Below, in pieces: positions 47,801 to 62,800 of a stretch of DNA of 64,000 nt. Position 1 is the first letter of the stretch. Each line of letters opens with the position of its first letter. Source of the stretch: Owenia fusiformis. Lineage: Eukaryota; Annelida; Polychaeta; Sabellida; Oweniidae. A program made the translations under genes and the position numbers. Location of the stretch: positions 12,615,278-12,679,277 of the forward strand of contig CAIIXF020000008.1 of NCBI GenBank assembly GCA_903813345.2. The letters run 5' to 3'. Below the pieces are notes generated by a model. The model was given only the letters and a program-made list of their open reading frames with translations, searched no databases and was not told where the DNA came from.

Positions 47801-50800
47801 GCTTATAACCAGTACATACACCTAAATCAACGCAAAGCAACACATTTTTCAAGATATCCTTTTTAAATAGATATATACCGCTGCACTACATAGAGCCTAT
47901 TTAAATCACTCAACGCAACAATACTGTAGAAGTGATTTTTCTCATTTTTAAAAGAGGTCACGCACAATTTGAAATTCACGGATAAATGAACCTCCTGTAA
48001 TTCTAGCATCATCACGTCAAATGGGACTTGGGGTTTCATACCAGCTCACAGTATTCCCCCATTTTTCTCTTTCATACTGTTTTCTCCATGGAAAAAGCAT
48101 GGCTATTGTTTCCTATTTATGATTTGCAATAACATACCTGGTGGTCTCATGTGTGCCATTTGTTGATTTTCCATATACCCCATACCCGCACCATCAGGAC
48201 TATATGCACTGGGACCTAAAGACAGGGGACAAAATTCACTTAAATAACATTCATACAAGAAAAATGTGGAATACAAAAATAATTTTTCCAAATTTCCTTT
48301 TACTTGAAAACTAAGTTTGTACAGCACGAATTGTAATATTTCATCTTAAAGACTGTTATATTATGTTATTATACACAAACAATATTACATATCCTGTTGA
48401 GTTGAGTTTTAATTTATTTACAGATCATATGTAAAATACATTAACTGTTTATTTTGAAATACTAGAATATACTAAATCAAGCATAAAATACCTTATTGTC
48501 GAATCAGTTGGATTCCCAATAAAATTCCCATATGATATTAATGCATATGTAGAAATTTATCAGATAGCCCTAATAATTTTTCTGAACAATACCCAAAACA
48601 ATATATGAAAAGTACAACATTACACAAAATACCAAATAAGCAGACACAGAGACACATATTGCAGTGCATGCACTATCTACAACAAATCCCTCGATTACAG
48701 TCTTGCATTAAGCCCCTGTTTACCCAACATAATAGCTTATAAGGGAACAAGGGACTTGTAGCAAGACTTCCTGAATCTAAACAAACAACTTACCATGTTT
48801 TACTATAAATAATAAGTACATGTTTATCAATGTCATTTCATACTAAATAACTACTGGATGTTATCACTAAAATCTTAAATGGTGCATAGTCTTACATAAA
48901 GCCCCTCCATCCTCCATCAATTTCTCTAATTGTGCAGGTATGTATGGTAGAGGTAAAGAACAAGGGCTTTATGTGAGACTAACAACATGTTTAAGAACAG
49001 TCTTATACACTGCCTCGATATATGAACCAATACATCGGGCCAAAACTTGACAATGTGCATTAGACTGTTTGGTAAATCTGGTTACAATATATGGCACTTT
49101 ATTATATATGGCACTTCGTTATGTATGGCACTTCGTTATGTATGGCACTTCGTTATACTAGGAGTGCATGTTAAACAATCTGTGCAATACTATTATTCAG
49201 TAAAGAGAGTTTTAATTGGAGAAAAAGCACATTTTGGTACAGTGCATACCTTATGACGAAATCAACATGATATTATTGTTATAAAACATTAAATCTAAGG
49301 AATGTTCCATGCCAAGGAAATCTTCATGTGAACATGTCAGGTGCACAGTATATAGCTCTATATATATAAGAGAGCAGGCCACTTTGTAGTTGTTGTTTTG
49401 TAAAGTGATCACAGACCATGTTATTAAAACAGTCTTGTGTTAAGTACTCATCTCTGACTCCAATATACCACTTGAATATAACTTATCTTGGATACTAAAA
49501 GGTATCCGAATTTCGAAACAAGAATCAAGATTTGCAAAAAATACAATTTATGTTTTATCATAGGCTTTCAACTAGATAATTGAAAGCCCATGGTTTTATT
49601 AATAATTTTCAGGATGTACGATATAGTTTTTGTGTTAAAGTAATATGTAAAACATGAGCCTTTAAAAATACTAGGACTGTATAAACATTGCCAATTGTTT
49701 ACTAAATAACAACTGTTTCTTGAGCAATTTGTTGCGTTTTACTTAAAAACAAGCTTTTATCTCAAAACGCTATCTTCTTTTTAGAACAGAGGTTTCAAAC
49801 CAAACCTGTTTAGTCGCAAAACATCCTTTGAATTTTGAAATCATAAATCAGCTGTGATGTTTTAGGTTCAACCGCAGATATGATTTGTAATAAAATGATA
49901 TGAAAATATTGACAATCAAATATACACACATTAAGAGAGGATCTTGTTCATAAATCAATATTGAATTATAAAAATAGTTGTTTTTAAAATGTTATCAATG
50001 ATTCAACAAATGCTTTGGGTATAGCCTTTTTATATAGTCTGAACCCTTTTATAGATCAACGATGGTGACATATCCTCTTATAAAAATCAAGATTTGATTC
50101 TCCTGACTGTAGCAAGAGCTCTTTATTTCATAGCATTTTTTGAATTGATACGAATTTGACACAATTTCCAAATGTTGTGAACACCTGGAGAAATGTTAAT
50201 CTGTAACAAGTGTACACGCAAAATATAACAAAATGTTTGTAACAAAGATTTCTGGATATTTTCTGGAGTACAGGCCCCAAAGCAGCTGGCCTAGTAACAT
50301 TCCCAGGCAATGATTAACCCTTTAGCCTCCAACTCTTTTCCATATCAGAACATACAAGGTTAACCTAAAGAGAAGGGTTAATGTGTAAAAAGCAATATGG
50401 CATACTTGGACATAGTTAGATGGTGTAACTTGGTTAATTCAGGTGTTATTTTAGGGAACTTAGTAGGTATGGCGTAAAAAAGATATAAACATTAAATAAG
50501 AGGCAACGTCTAATATATATAGAGTGAAACCTGTATATCAGAACACCTCTCTAATCCAAACACCTCTCAATGTGAACATTTCTAAGTTCAAAATATGTTA
50601 TCCCCCATTGACTTACATGTTTATAGAACCTTGAAATGTGAACATCTACTAATCTGAACACTTTTGGCCAAACCCAGAGGCGTTCGGATTAGACAGGTTT
50701 TACTGTATATATAAAGACCCCTGCAAGGCTATATACATGTACATCACAATGTTGTCATGGTGCAAAGAACTTGATGAAGATTTGATAATCCAAGGCTAAA

Positions 50801-53800
50801 CAAGAAAATGCAATTTTTCATCATATCTACTATGTTATCCTACCTTTTCATCATTTTTTGTTTTAATATTATTTCATGACATGCAACCATATGTCTCTAA
50901 TATTAAATACAGTAAAACCTGCCAATATAAGACACCTGATGGACCAGTGAATTTGAAAGTGCTCTACCCTCAAAACGAACACCCATGCGGAATATACAAA
51001 AATTGTTCCCACATTTAAGTTTAGAAAAAGTTACAATAAATGATAACATTCATTGATTCATGCGTTACATTTAGAGAATTGTGTTACCAATGAGCATGAC
51101 AATACTATTGTTACAGTGTTACTAACATATTAGAGACAAGTGTCTTCAACTTGACAGGCTTTACAGTACATGCATATATTTCCCTTAGCCTAGGATGCAA
51201 TGAGGACCGATGAGGCGTAAGTCCTGAATAATCATGCTTTTATTCAAGACTTATTTTTAATGAAATGGGAATTGAACATATTGTGAAATAGCTAAAATAG
51301 TTAAAAGCTATATCAGAGTATAAGCCTTTGATTTCAAGATGAAACCAAAGTAACAGATCCAGGGTTGCCACATTTTAGTAGTTTTCACTTTGTATCTTGT
51401 CATTTCAAATATATTTTTAATTTGTTTTCTATTTTCTAAGATTTTGAAACTGCCTGACCAATTCAGGTATTTTTGAGTAGATTGTATTCTCTGGCCAATT
51501 CAGCCAGTTTTGAATGAATTCTAAAATATCTGTCTTTTTACCATGACAACCATGAGATCCCTCTTATATGTAATTTCATATTTAGTATGATACTGCACCA
51601 CACAACCTAGCTATTCTACCACACAACCAATTGTACCACATCACCACAATACAATACAATATTATCAACTACACACTACATAACATAACTATACATGTAT
51701 AATAAATTAAATCATTTCTTTGTAAGTCAACTTACTATAAACTTCACCAGGAATACAAATATATCAAGGTCAATGTGAAAAAGGTCATTTAAGTTTAATT
51801 CAGGACTTTAACAAGAGCTTTTCATAAAATATTTATTTCTCTTCAATAGAAAGTAAATGCCATTGAAAAATAAGATAAGATAAATGTAATAAAAATAATG
51901 AAATTCAAAATGAATAAAAAGAATAAGTGAATAGAAGGCACAGTATAGAAAAATATGGAAATCATAAAACAAAGATTTGGGAGACCAAAAATGAAAATAA
52001 GACTAGAATAACTAAATAAACAGTTAGTAGGCAGTGTAAGCTATATATACGTACAGTACATGTACACTAAGTAGAAATAATGGGTGCAAAGTAAAGATAG
52101 AAAGAACTTAAGCAAATGAGAAGAATTTTAAATTTATCATTCAAATGTATATGGCTGTGCAAGTGTGAAATTTTGAGTTAGATTTGTCATATAAATTTCT
52201 ATTTTATAAGGTGTACCAAGCTCTTGTTAAAAGCTCTGTTGTGGTTGTTTGCGATTTTGAAATTTTGATCTTTTGCCTGGTGCATCCTGGGAAATACCTG
52301 GTGAAGGGGGCGCCACTGGAGAAGGGGCACTAGTAGTTGACTTACGCCGTCGTGATTTGAACACAGTTACTATTGGAGACTTGCCTGCACGATTTGATTG
52401 GTCAATCATAGGTTGTACTATCCGCCTCCTAGCATTTATGAACCTGTAACACATAAAAATAATATTCAATTAAAATATTATTTAAATTATTTTTTACATA
52501 AACACAACCACAATAAATCAATATACAACACCAATTTAAACCACTGATTAAACAACCAATAGAAATCAAAGTCGGGTGTTATTTTCAACCAATCGGGATT
52601 CAGAATGCCACTTTTTTATGATATAATCCTGGGTAATTCCACTCTTTTTCCAATTTATGATGAAAGTGAGGAAGGCACTTAGTGGAAAGCACCTGATGGT
52701 GTTGATCTAAAAATGGCAAAGTGGAAAGCTGCTCTAATAAAAGCGTGGCATGTAATTTTTTGATTAGAGAGTTTGTGAAATGATATATTGTCTCGTGTCA
52801 TGCAAAATGATGACAATGTGGCTCGGGGAACATTGAAGGCAAATTGGAGTTGAGGTCCGGAAGTATTTATTTCACATAGGTCAAAATCATCATCCTCAGT
52901 AATAAGTTATACAAATGTATCAATGAAAATAGGCGAGATGCAGGATCAGACCTAGTGATATTGCTTGTATGTTTGTTTGTGTGTTTGTTTGTCTGTTTGT
53001 GGATGCTATATGACAACAATAAAGCAATTGCTATATACCTTTACAATATTTCATAATAATAACAAATCACCTACTGGCATAATGAAACATAGCATAATTA
53101 TAACACATATTTTTGCTATAACAATTAAGGTTATCAATCTTTAAACCACAAACATACCTCTCAACTACTGATGGTGTATAAAAGGAAAATATCATTAATT
53201 CAGATTGCATCACGAAAAAAATCCTAATGGAGCTCAGTTTGCAAAGAACAACCATAAAAATTTATATTAGATCATAAACTATCTATTTTGGTGTTTTATT
53301 TGCCCCAATCATGCCAATTGATCTATGATGCAAATCAAACCAACAGATAATACCTAGTTTCAGTAGCTAAAACCGTAATAGTAATGATCGCTAGCTCATA
53401 ACAGTAGATCAACAGTAACAACAATGGCCCATTGGCGTGACAGAATGTGACGAGATAGACCTCTGGCATGTCATTCATACATGCCACTGATTATTATAAA
53501 GACAAACGATTAAAGAAGGAAGTATTAAGCTATTCATTGAGACTACTAGGAGTGCTTTATTGAGCTAGTCAGGATATGAAAGTCCATACACTAGCACCTT
53601 ATTGCAATAAAGTCAAAACTGGCACTCTAACAGAGATTTTCAAATTGACACTATTGCAGAGAAGTCAGAATATAATTGATTAAGATATATAGATGCAAAT
53701 AAGGTGTTTGATTGTGACTAAACACTTTAAGTCAAATTTTTGGTATTCAACTGCTTTCTAGTATTTTAATCTTACACTCAATAAATATATGGTGAATGTA

Positions 53801-56800
53801 TCTGACTTGCTTACATAAACCTACCAAATAAACCAAAAAAAACCAAAAAGAAACAATTTTTAAATATGAAAGCAGTTGTAGGATACGAAGAGAAAAACAT
53901 CCAATTTTATGCAGTGGTTATACACAGGTGCCCATATCACGTTCATATCAACAAAATAGCTCTAAAATATCACAAGTTCAAAATAAGTGTTGTTTTGCTA
54001 TATCCAGATACATCAACTATACAACACTAGGAGGTATTGAAAACTATAACACAATTAGCAATTAGTTTTGTCAAATAAAGGAAGTAAGTGAAATGATGCA
54101 GAGCTATTTGCCATATATTACAGGAAGGTATCAATGCTTGGTGTATCTACCACTCTGAGGACTGGCTTTTCTCTAAGTGGGGGGCTGTGTAGTGTCATAA
54201 CAATGAAGAACCTTACAAACATATTCTTATCCAATCCAATCTTCCTTATTCTGGTTCAAAAGGTATGAGATATTTATGAATTTTGGTACTTTTAAAAATC
54301 ATTCACATGAACATTGAATCATTCTATAAATGTTCTTATTTTTCAAACAAGATTTAGATCTGTTTTTAAAGGTAAGACCTCTAGCATGAGATATTACTTG
54401 TGTTATCATCAGTACACCCTCCAACATAGACCAGAGCTGGCCTAGGGTGTAGACCCACAAATTTATTCAAACTTTTGTCTTTCCTTTCATATTTATTTGT
54501 GATCTATGACACTCAGTAATTTATCCCAACACTCCAATCACATCTTTATAAGTCATGCCCATAGGCATCAAATCAGAGATTTAAAGACAGTTCTTAAAAT
54601 TCAATTTGATGTATTGATGGGCATTTTAGATTCTGCCTTGGTATATATATTTAAGAGGTTCTTGCATATATCACCCTCAGTTTATTTACAGCAGATTCCA
54701 GGAACAACTACACAAGGTTTACAGATAAATGTTTGTAAAATGAAGATGTGGAAATAGTGTAAGTGATTCGTGTAACTAACTACTACTGAGTTTACCTAGC
54801 ACTTCCAAAACTATTTACATGGTGTGTATTTCCCTAAACTTTGGTGTCAAATAATTGTAAAGTAACCTTTAGAAGCAAACACACCAGGTTCTTTGGCCAG
54901 AGAATGCCAGTCAAAAAGCACACAGGGATCACCCCGCTGTGTAGAACAACTTTCATCCAGACTCTTTCCTTGGAGAATTCTTACACACCAATGAACGAAC
55001 AATGAAAAATACTGAATTAAATTACAACATGAAAGATTAAGACTAGATACTAAACAAAGTTGCAGACATCATAAAAGTGTCAAAAGCATTTTTTGAAAAC
55101 AGCGCAAAAACAGCTGAGTGAGTATTTGTGAACTGTCTAGAAGGTACCTCATCAAATGGATCCTAGGTGGTATATTGGTAAAAGGTATCCCACCGTTACA
55201 TTTAATCATACAACCAAATACTAACCAGCCGAACAGCTGACATTTATTATTGCAAGTGGGGCAAAAACACCGAAACATATTGATTCCATATATACTTTAA
55301 AATGAACAAAAATATCTTCAATTCCAAACACAAAAAAAAATGCGTAGGATTCCCCAATACTTGAACCAGTCTAATTTTCCCCATTAAGAACACAAACATG
55401 AATCCCTCCATGCTAGACTTCTCCCCTTCTGTCCTATCCAGCCAGGAAACATACAAACACAAACCCTAGGTAAGATATTTTTAATATCTAGCACCTACCG
55501 TAACAGACCATGCCAAAACACAGGAAGCTTACTCCAAGTGCTCCTAAAGTGTGATGACCTAATATTTCCTTTACCCCTGGACAGGCATGTTTATGTGGGG
55601 TGTCAGAACATGCTGGGGCAATGCTGGGGGCATGTGGAATTCATAGAGCCCATAGAGCACTAGATGGGCAGGTAGACATGTTATACTGCTAACTTTCATG
55701 TCATACATGAAGGTATTAAGAGACCACATGGCCTTCACAGACAGACAAATAACATATAATTGACAGACAATTAAAGTTAGAAAACAGACAAAAGAACTAT
55801 GTATATGAGGAAACAGTCATAGAACATTGGGAAAACAGAAAAACGGCATTGGGTTAACAGTCTTACAACATTAGGCAAACAGAAAAACATTGGGTCCACA
55901 GTCCTAAAACATTAGGCAACCAGATAATCATAAAACATTCGGCAAACAGAAAAACGACATCAAGTTAACAATCCTGAAAATTGGGCAAGCAAATCAAAGA
56001 ACATAGGGTAAACAGAAAAAAAACAGAGCATAAAATGAACAACAGTCATATTCAAAAAGTATATGTGGAGTCCAAAATTGTTCCCTCTACAAGGAAGATT
56101 CCTAAAATGGAAGTTGTTATCAATGAACAGATTAAACAAACAAAATAGCTTGAGCATATTGTGGTGATAATAAATAGTGAAGTATCAGTAAATGATGTTA
56201 CAACACTGTGTAATTAGCAATAAAGACTTATAATATGTTATCTAAACAGTCTAGCTTAGGGTTCCAATTAGAACACAAGTCAGGATGAGTCTACAAGAGA
56301 TAACCATGGAAGTTAATTAAAAGCCTTTCACTCTGTTAATTACCCTCATTTAACACATGTCTTATATAATAGAATCTTTGGGGAATGCATATATGTGATA
56401 TATCACACCTAAACAAGTTCAATGATTTTAGCCTATCAACACTAACCACAATGCCAGATAATGAAGCTATAAGAAATCTGGATTTTGCACATATGGCAAA
56501 ATGGAAAAAACAACTGTTAATAACAGTATGTGCCAAATTGAGAATATGTATAGTTACATGTGCCTCAGCTCACATATATGAATCTAGTTTTATAACTCCA
56601 CTTTCTCCAGACAGAAGAATTATGGGCAATTCTGACACTTTTATTTCATATGCCTGGTAATAACATAGAAAACCCAATGTAGAAGAAGCGGTAAATGTTT
56701 ATGGGGAGCCCATTAAACACAGACCTAAGGAATTTACTGTCACATCAGCATTTTAGTGTCTAACCTTGAAGTTGCATCCCTTGTAGATGGAAAATATACA

Positions 56801-59800
56801 GTACTGCATATATATACTGTAAAACCTGTATATCTGAACACCTCGTTAATTTAAAAACCTCTCAATTTGAACACTTTTTTCTCAGCCCCAAATTTGTTAT
56901 CTCCATTGACTTACATATTAATAAAACCTTGAAATGTGAACACCTGCAAATCTGAACACTTTTGAGCAGTCCCAGAGGCGTTCGGATTAGAGAGGTTTTA
57001 TTCGGATTAGACAGGTTTTATTCGGATTAGACAGGTTTTACTGCAAGAGATACAATATTCAAAGACACAGAAATTGTAAAAAGACTTCAGTAAGGCCCAC
57101 CCAAAATATAACATCAATCATTTGGCGGGTACTTCAGATCAGCACTTCTTACCAAACATTACAATTACGTTATCTCTTGGAACTGGTTTTTAAGCAAAAA
57201 GTAGCTATATTTAACCGGAACAGATTGTGTCAGACATAGTGTTATTATAATACTACAACACATATAGCTCTAATTTTACTATTCCAAAACACTTTCTGAC
57301 CAGTAGAGATATACAATTTGGTTATTTTTCTTTTTAACTCAATTCCTAATTTATCTCATTTCATGGACTGACTAGAGAATATTAATGGCATCTTAAAATA
57401 GATAGGCAGTTGCAATGTCCGGTTTAACCACATTTATATTTACCAATTGTCAAAAATGACCTTGAATTTGCAATTAAATCATGATGATGGTCAAAATGTT
57501 CCAGATAATTTTTATGAGGAGTTGGTTAGTAAATCGCAAAAGTGTGGCAGTTATAGTGCAATAAGGTCATTTGCGTCTAAAAGCTATAAACAGTCTTCCA
57601 AGACATGCTGAATGTTCTGCTAATGTCTTACATTTGTAACCAAGGGAATTCTCTGGTGAAACAATGTCATAAACACAGACTTTTTATATTTATAACCCCA
57701 AAAGAGAAGACACCTGAATCAATGGTACTTTTAATCTCGATTTTTGCAGTTGATGTTTTTTCCTCTTTGTCATTTTGGAGGAGTTTGAGTAAGTGAAGCC
57801 CTAATAAATTTCATTAAGTTCAACACACCAGAAATATTAAAGAAGCCTCTTGATACGAAACTTTTACTCTTTTCTTTGGACATATGACACAATGATACCT
57901 GATAAGGCCAATCAATTAAACAACGACGACCATGATAAAGTTGAACCTCCAGAAAATCAAATACAAACAACTACAAATAAAACTGAAACATTGAACATTC
58001 AGAATATTTGACTCTGTCTGTTTATATGGAGAAAACAGCAAGAGAGAAGACTGTTTGGAAAGTCTAACATTTCAGAAAGTTTTCAAGCTGTCAGTATGTA
58101 AAACTCTATATGATTAATCTAAGTCAGCAAAAACAGTTCCACTCCAAAATATTTCACTTGTTATCCTTGTATCCTGAATTGTTTCTCAAAAGAATCTTTT
58201 TTAAAAGTTTTCCTAATACAGATTATCAAATATACTAAAAGTAGCCAGAAGTTAATGATTAAGCTATTTTCTTATTTCATTTTATATTAAAGATTAAAGG
58301 AAAGTTTAACACAACAATGAAAACATTCTCATAGGCAGCCATGCTTTAAAGAGAAGCTGCTGCTATCAGCTGTTCCAGTAAAAACTAAACAATTAGATCC
58401 ATTCTTAAGATTTGGATACAATCCTCTATGTTTCCCTATTACCATAGATTTGTCATGAATTTTAAGTTAAAGACCCCATCTGTCAAAAATAAATTAATCC
58501 AGCTGCGAAAAAACTCAAACCAAAACATAAAGCAAAGAAATAAGCAAAGTTTCATGGAAACTATGAAATTGATGAAACCAATGATGCGGTGGCAGACGCT
58601 CTTGATCGCTGTCTAAGAACTCTCAGTAGTAAGTTAGCACAATGAGACAAGTTGAAGAGGTCTACTGAAATCTTGCACAATAATAGTCGAAGGTATCACT
58701 CATTTGTGCCAGCGTTATTGCGATAAAGGACTTCACTTGATAGCAAAATGATGGAAATCATATCATGCATATCTTTTGCTTAAAAAACGATTACGAAGCA
58801 AATTGTAAATAATGTTTCTAAAGTAGTCGCTAGACAAACTAAATATTTCTCAATTTCAGTGCAAACTTTGTGTAAAAACCTAAGGATCATGGGCATTATA
58901 AAACAGATGAGTCAAGAAAAGTAATTAAAACATAAAGTTATGTTATTATCCTCCACAATTGATTTTAGCATAAGGAGATAGTGTTTTCAAGTATGTTGGC
59001 CTATTGATAGAGCATGGGGTATTATCGTGAGAGATTTACCTAAGGTATGCTGTCACATTAGAGATGGTTCGAGTATGATACATGGCAGGGATACAAATCC
59101 CCATAATGTCCATTATAAGCCTAGAACTAGCTTCAGGAACACTAGGAGGTTTATATGTCTTTGTTAAATGTCAATCGACCATGGGGATAAATAACAATCC
59201 GCACAAAACCAGGATACATATATAAGACTCAAATATGAAAATCCCGAAGCTGTTGGTGATGACCTCGTCCCTAACCAAAGTGATCCACTTAGGGATCAGG
59301 TTAGATCCAGGTAGCTATATGAAATGGGCATCAACAGGAAAGAGACAACATTAAGGGGTGTTGCTGTCATAATGTTGATCTGTTAAAGGAGATATTCTAA
59401 TAGGCTTGAAGCTTTGGCTTTGTCTCAGGATCTTCATTCCTTTTCTCTCAATTACTAGCTAAAGTTGATTCTAAGGATTATGAGCCTCTAATGTTCTATA
59501 AGATGTCTTAAAACCCCATTTCAGGAGATTTGAGCTTAGGCGCAATATTTCTATGTAATGCATAGCAACCGCGATCTTGATCCCACCTGAAACTGATGTT
59601 TGTGATCAGACAATGTTATTCTGGTCGTTGATTTATCATTCCCTTGAAATGCCTGTCATTTCTCTCGAAAGACCTGTCATTCCTTTGAAATGCTGCCATT
59701 TCTCTAGAAAGGCCTGTCATCTCTAAGACACTACAAAAGTTATATACTGATTTTTAAGTATTTTGATAATTTCCCGTGTTAATTGTATATGCCAGCGACT

Positions 59801-62800
59801 TTAATCTCTTCTAAATTCTCCCTGTACATGTATGTCCACCATCATATTGCTTGTGATAGGTTCACTGTGAGACATGCAAATCAACTGAATATCAAATCAT
59901 AGAATATGGATCAAATACTTCCTCACCATTTGATAAAATATTCACTGACTTTGAAGTACCACAAATGATGCTATATTTTGAATGAAATATCGCCTTTTTA
60001 ATTTCAATGCAGCGGAAGATACTCGTGTTTATGTCTCACCCAATGTAGCTATCAGTGATTACAGTGTAGACTGTTCACTCGTCATCATCTATTCAGACCC
60101 TACGTGATGTATGGCCAATTTACCCCTGTTCACTCCATCATTGTCTTCACTAACCTGTGTTTTATAACATTCTATAATGTTAGGTATTTGGTGGGTAAAG
60201 ACCCTTAGGAACAACACTGATCCGTGTATGCTCAACCTTGAACTATAAGGCAATGGAGCAGTCCTCAAAACAGGACCAGTTCAGGTGTTCATAACAGGAA
60301 ATGAGAGTGAGGATATACGAATATTAATCTTTTATAATTTCAGGATTGTTTTAGTGTGACGTGAAAGTTGTATGCAAGGGTTGTTACATTAACACCCCCT
60401 TTGTCTTAATTGGTGACGGATGTTACTGTCTAGTGATGACACGTTGTCACTGGATGATGGAAACATTTCCATGAAATATGCCTTCCTCCATGCAGTTATC
60501 ATTTCCTAGTGCACAGGCCATTGTCATAATAGCACCTAGTCTTTAAAATACCTAAGCGCCACTTTCTTGTTCACAGTTCATATACCTTTTCTGTAAAGCC
60601 TGAATTACTTTCTTAAGAACTTTTGAATTTTCCGTAAAACACAATGTTGATTTCACTCAATTGCTTGGCAGTTACTCGCTGTTCATTCCAATTCATGCCA
60701 ACTGTATTTTCACTTACATTATGTACATCCATTCTGATTCAGCTATATAAAATAAAAATCTGCAATTTCAGCACAAAGACCCTGAGGGAATATTAAGTAC
60801 TAAAGGGTACATGTACTTCATGGTTAGAGGCTTACTTAGTTACACTGGCCAGTAAGTGCAGGGCATTGATCTTCTCCTACATTAACTTCTGACTTTAGGC
60901 CCAATGTACTCCTGCTTATACCATCAAAAGTTATTGTGTTAAATAAGCATTATACCAGTGAGAATGGCCTTCCCAAACTAAAATACATTTAACCAAATGC
61001 TATTGCAACATTACCGACGCCAACATAATCCCTGATGACTTTGTCGAAAGTACAGACAACAACATTCAATGTATTGATAACGATATTAAAATCAATGACG
61101 ACAATTTTGAATTTCAACTGGTACAATCATAACAAGTGATTATATTAGTATATTGCCCTACGAGATGATTACTGAAAGAAACATTAAGGTAATAGACAGA
61201 GGTAATTCCTTAGGAAGAGAAAGCAAATCACTGATTGAGCTTGGTTATAATTAGAAGCATTATCCCACTTGATTTATGGTAGTATTATACATTTTCTGTT
61301 GCGACTAATTCACTGTGTTGTCTTTGTGACCCCGAGTGCATTAGTCTAATTCCGATCATCTTGATTTGTGGTACTCACACGTCTTAGAATGTCAACTCCG
61401 TCAATTATCAACTATGGACACGAGGATATAGTTGAAGGAGAGTACATTTTTCACTCCAAATTTTACCGTGGGTTTTTCTTCACAGAACACTTATAGTTTA
61501 ACTGGTATCATAACAATTCGGAGCAAATTTTTCAATATCAATTTGTTTGAAAATCTTGAGATAGCGATATAGTTTCTAAACAATGGAAATAACACAATTT
61601 TGGCTTCTGCTTCAAATTTTTGAAATATTGGATTGCGTAATCTTATAAGTGCTTGTTTATTTGTGCCACCATGTTGAAGGGGTTGTGATTTGTTGCGAGA
61701 GCGTCATGCTATAATATCTAGTAATGACGGGGAGATACAAGGAAGAATAACACGCTGAGGATAATTGAATTGCTTCTTAAGCCGTTATCACCGAATAAGG
61801 AAGATCGGCTTCATTTTCCCGTCCACTAGTCTGATAGCTTTTCTTTAAAATCAATGAAAATCTCATAATTCGGCCATAAAGGATAATTACAATGTTAATG
61901 GACCAGAAGCTTTGGCGACTAAAGAGGCCAACATTTTCCAAGTGTTATAACGTCTTAGAATACGGCATTGGAGACCTCACTTAGGTTAACATGATCTTGA
62001 CTTCTGTGCTTCTGGAGCTATCAACGTGCGATATGTTAGAGTATTTCTCATAAGTGCTATATCCATCTTCAATACAATAACACACACAGGGAAATAATCC
62101 ATGATTTTATATTCAGAAATAGAGATGACGGTAATTGGAGATTCAATAATGCTTGAAATAACTCCCACAGCATTTTAAAATTCCTTATTTAGTAAACATA
62201 TCGGGTCCCCGATGCTAATTATTTGATATTCCACGTAGCATCGCGAAGAGATTGCGAGGAGGTAGATGGGACCATAGTGCATCCCGCTAGAACAACAGTG
62301 GTCGTAATTGCTGAACGGGGCACAATTAAATCGACAGTGTAATTGCTTTAATCATATTAACTCTGCCTGATGTTTTCTTATGCTATGCTTCCTGAATTGT
62401 AATGGTGAATGATAACATCAGAATGGGTCTCTGGGAGAATATTAGTTTTCCATAATCACAGGATTTGGACTTGAATTTGGTCAAGGTTGCTATTAAATAT
62501 GATTATACAATATTAAGAGGACAAATATATAATTTTCATATTTTTATTTAATTATTCTGCTGTACCAATTTCACTTTTATGATTTAAGTATATATGTATG
62601 GTACTTCTCAGTGTAATTATACTTGTCTTTTGTACTTTCAAAAAGCCATTCATCAGAAATAAGGTCATTATTCAAATGTTATAATTTTGAAATGAAATTC
62701 TGATTTTTGTTACCCAAAGGCTCAATGGTACAGTATGGCATTTCATAGATACAACCACAATACCCCAAAGTCATTATCGCAAAGACCAAAAATGAACATC

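Larger units (their letters stand above)
29809..48137 (-). other. MEIS: MEIS intron between the last two coding exons (18.3 kb)
   Basis: No exon is needed by the reading frame. It contains a GC-richer island (32480-32670), a 24-base minisatellite (33010-33545), a TTAA MITE and a 1.29 kb DNA element. Stretches at about 31440-31840 and 37080-37320 have mixed composition and homeobox-like sites (e.g. TGATTGATGG near 37132) and may be regulatory, but this is inference. Confidence 0.5.
48216..52384 (-). other. MEIS: MEIS GC-AG intron (4.2 kb)
   Basis: Bounded by a GC donor at 52384 and AG at 48216. It holds two pogo-like MITEs, a tiny TTAA palindrome, a small hairpin and a 17-base tandem repeat. 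No exon seen. Confidence 0.7.

Noticed and set aside
52970-53000. Possible regulatory TGTT tract
   Set aside because: Simple microsatellite.
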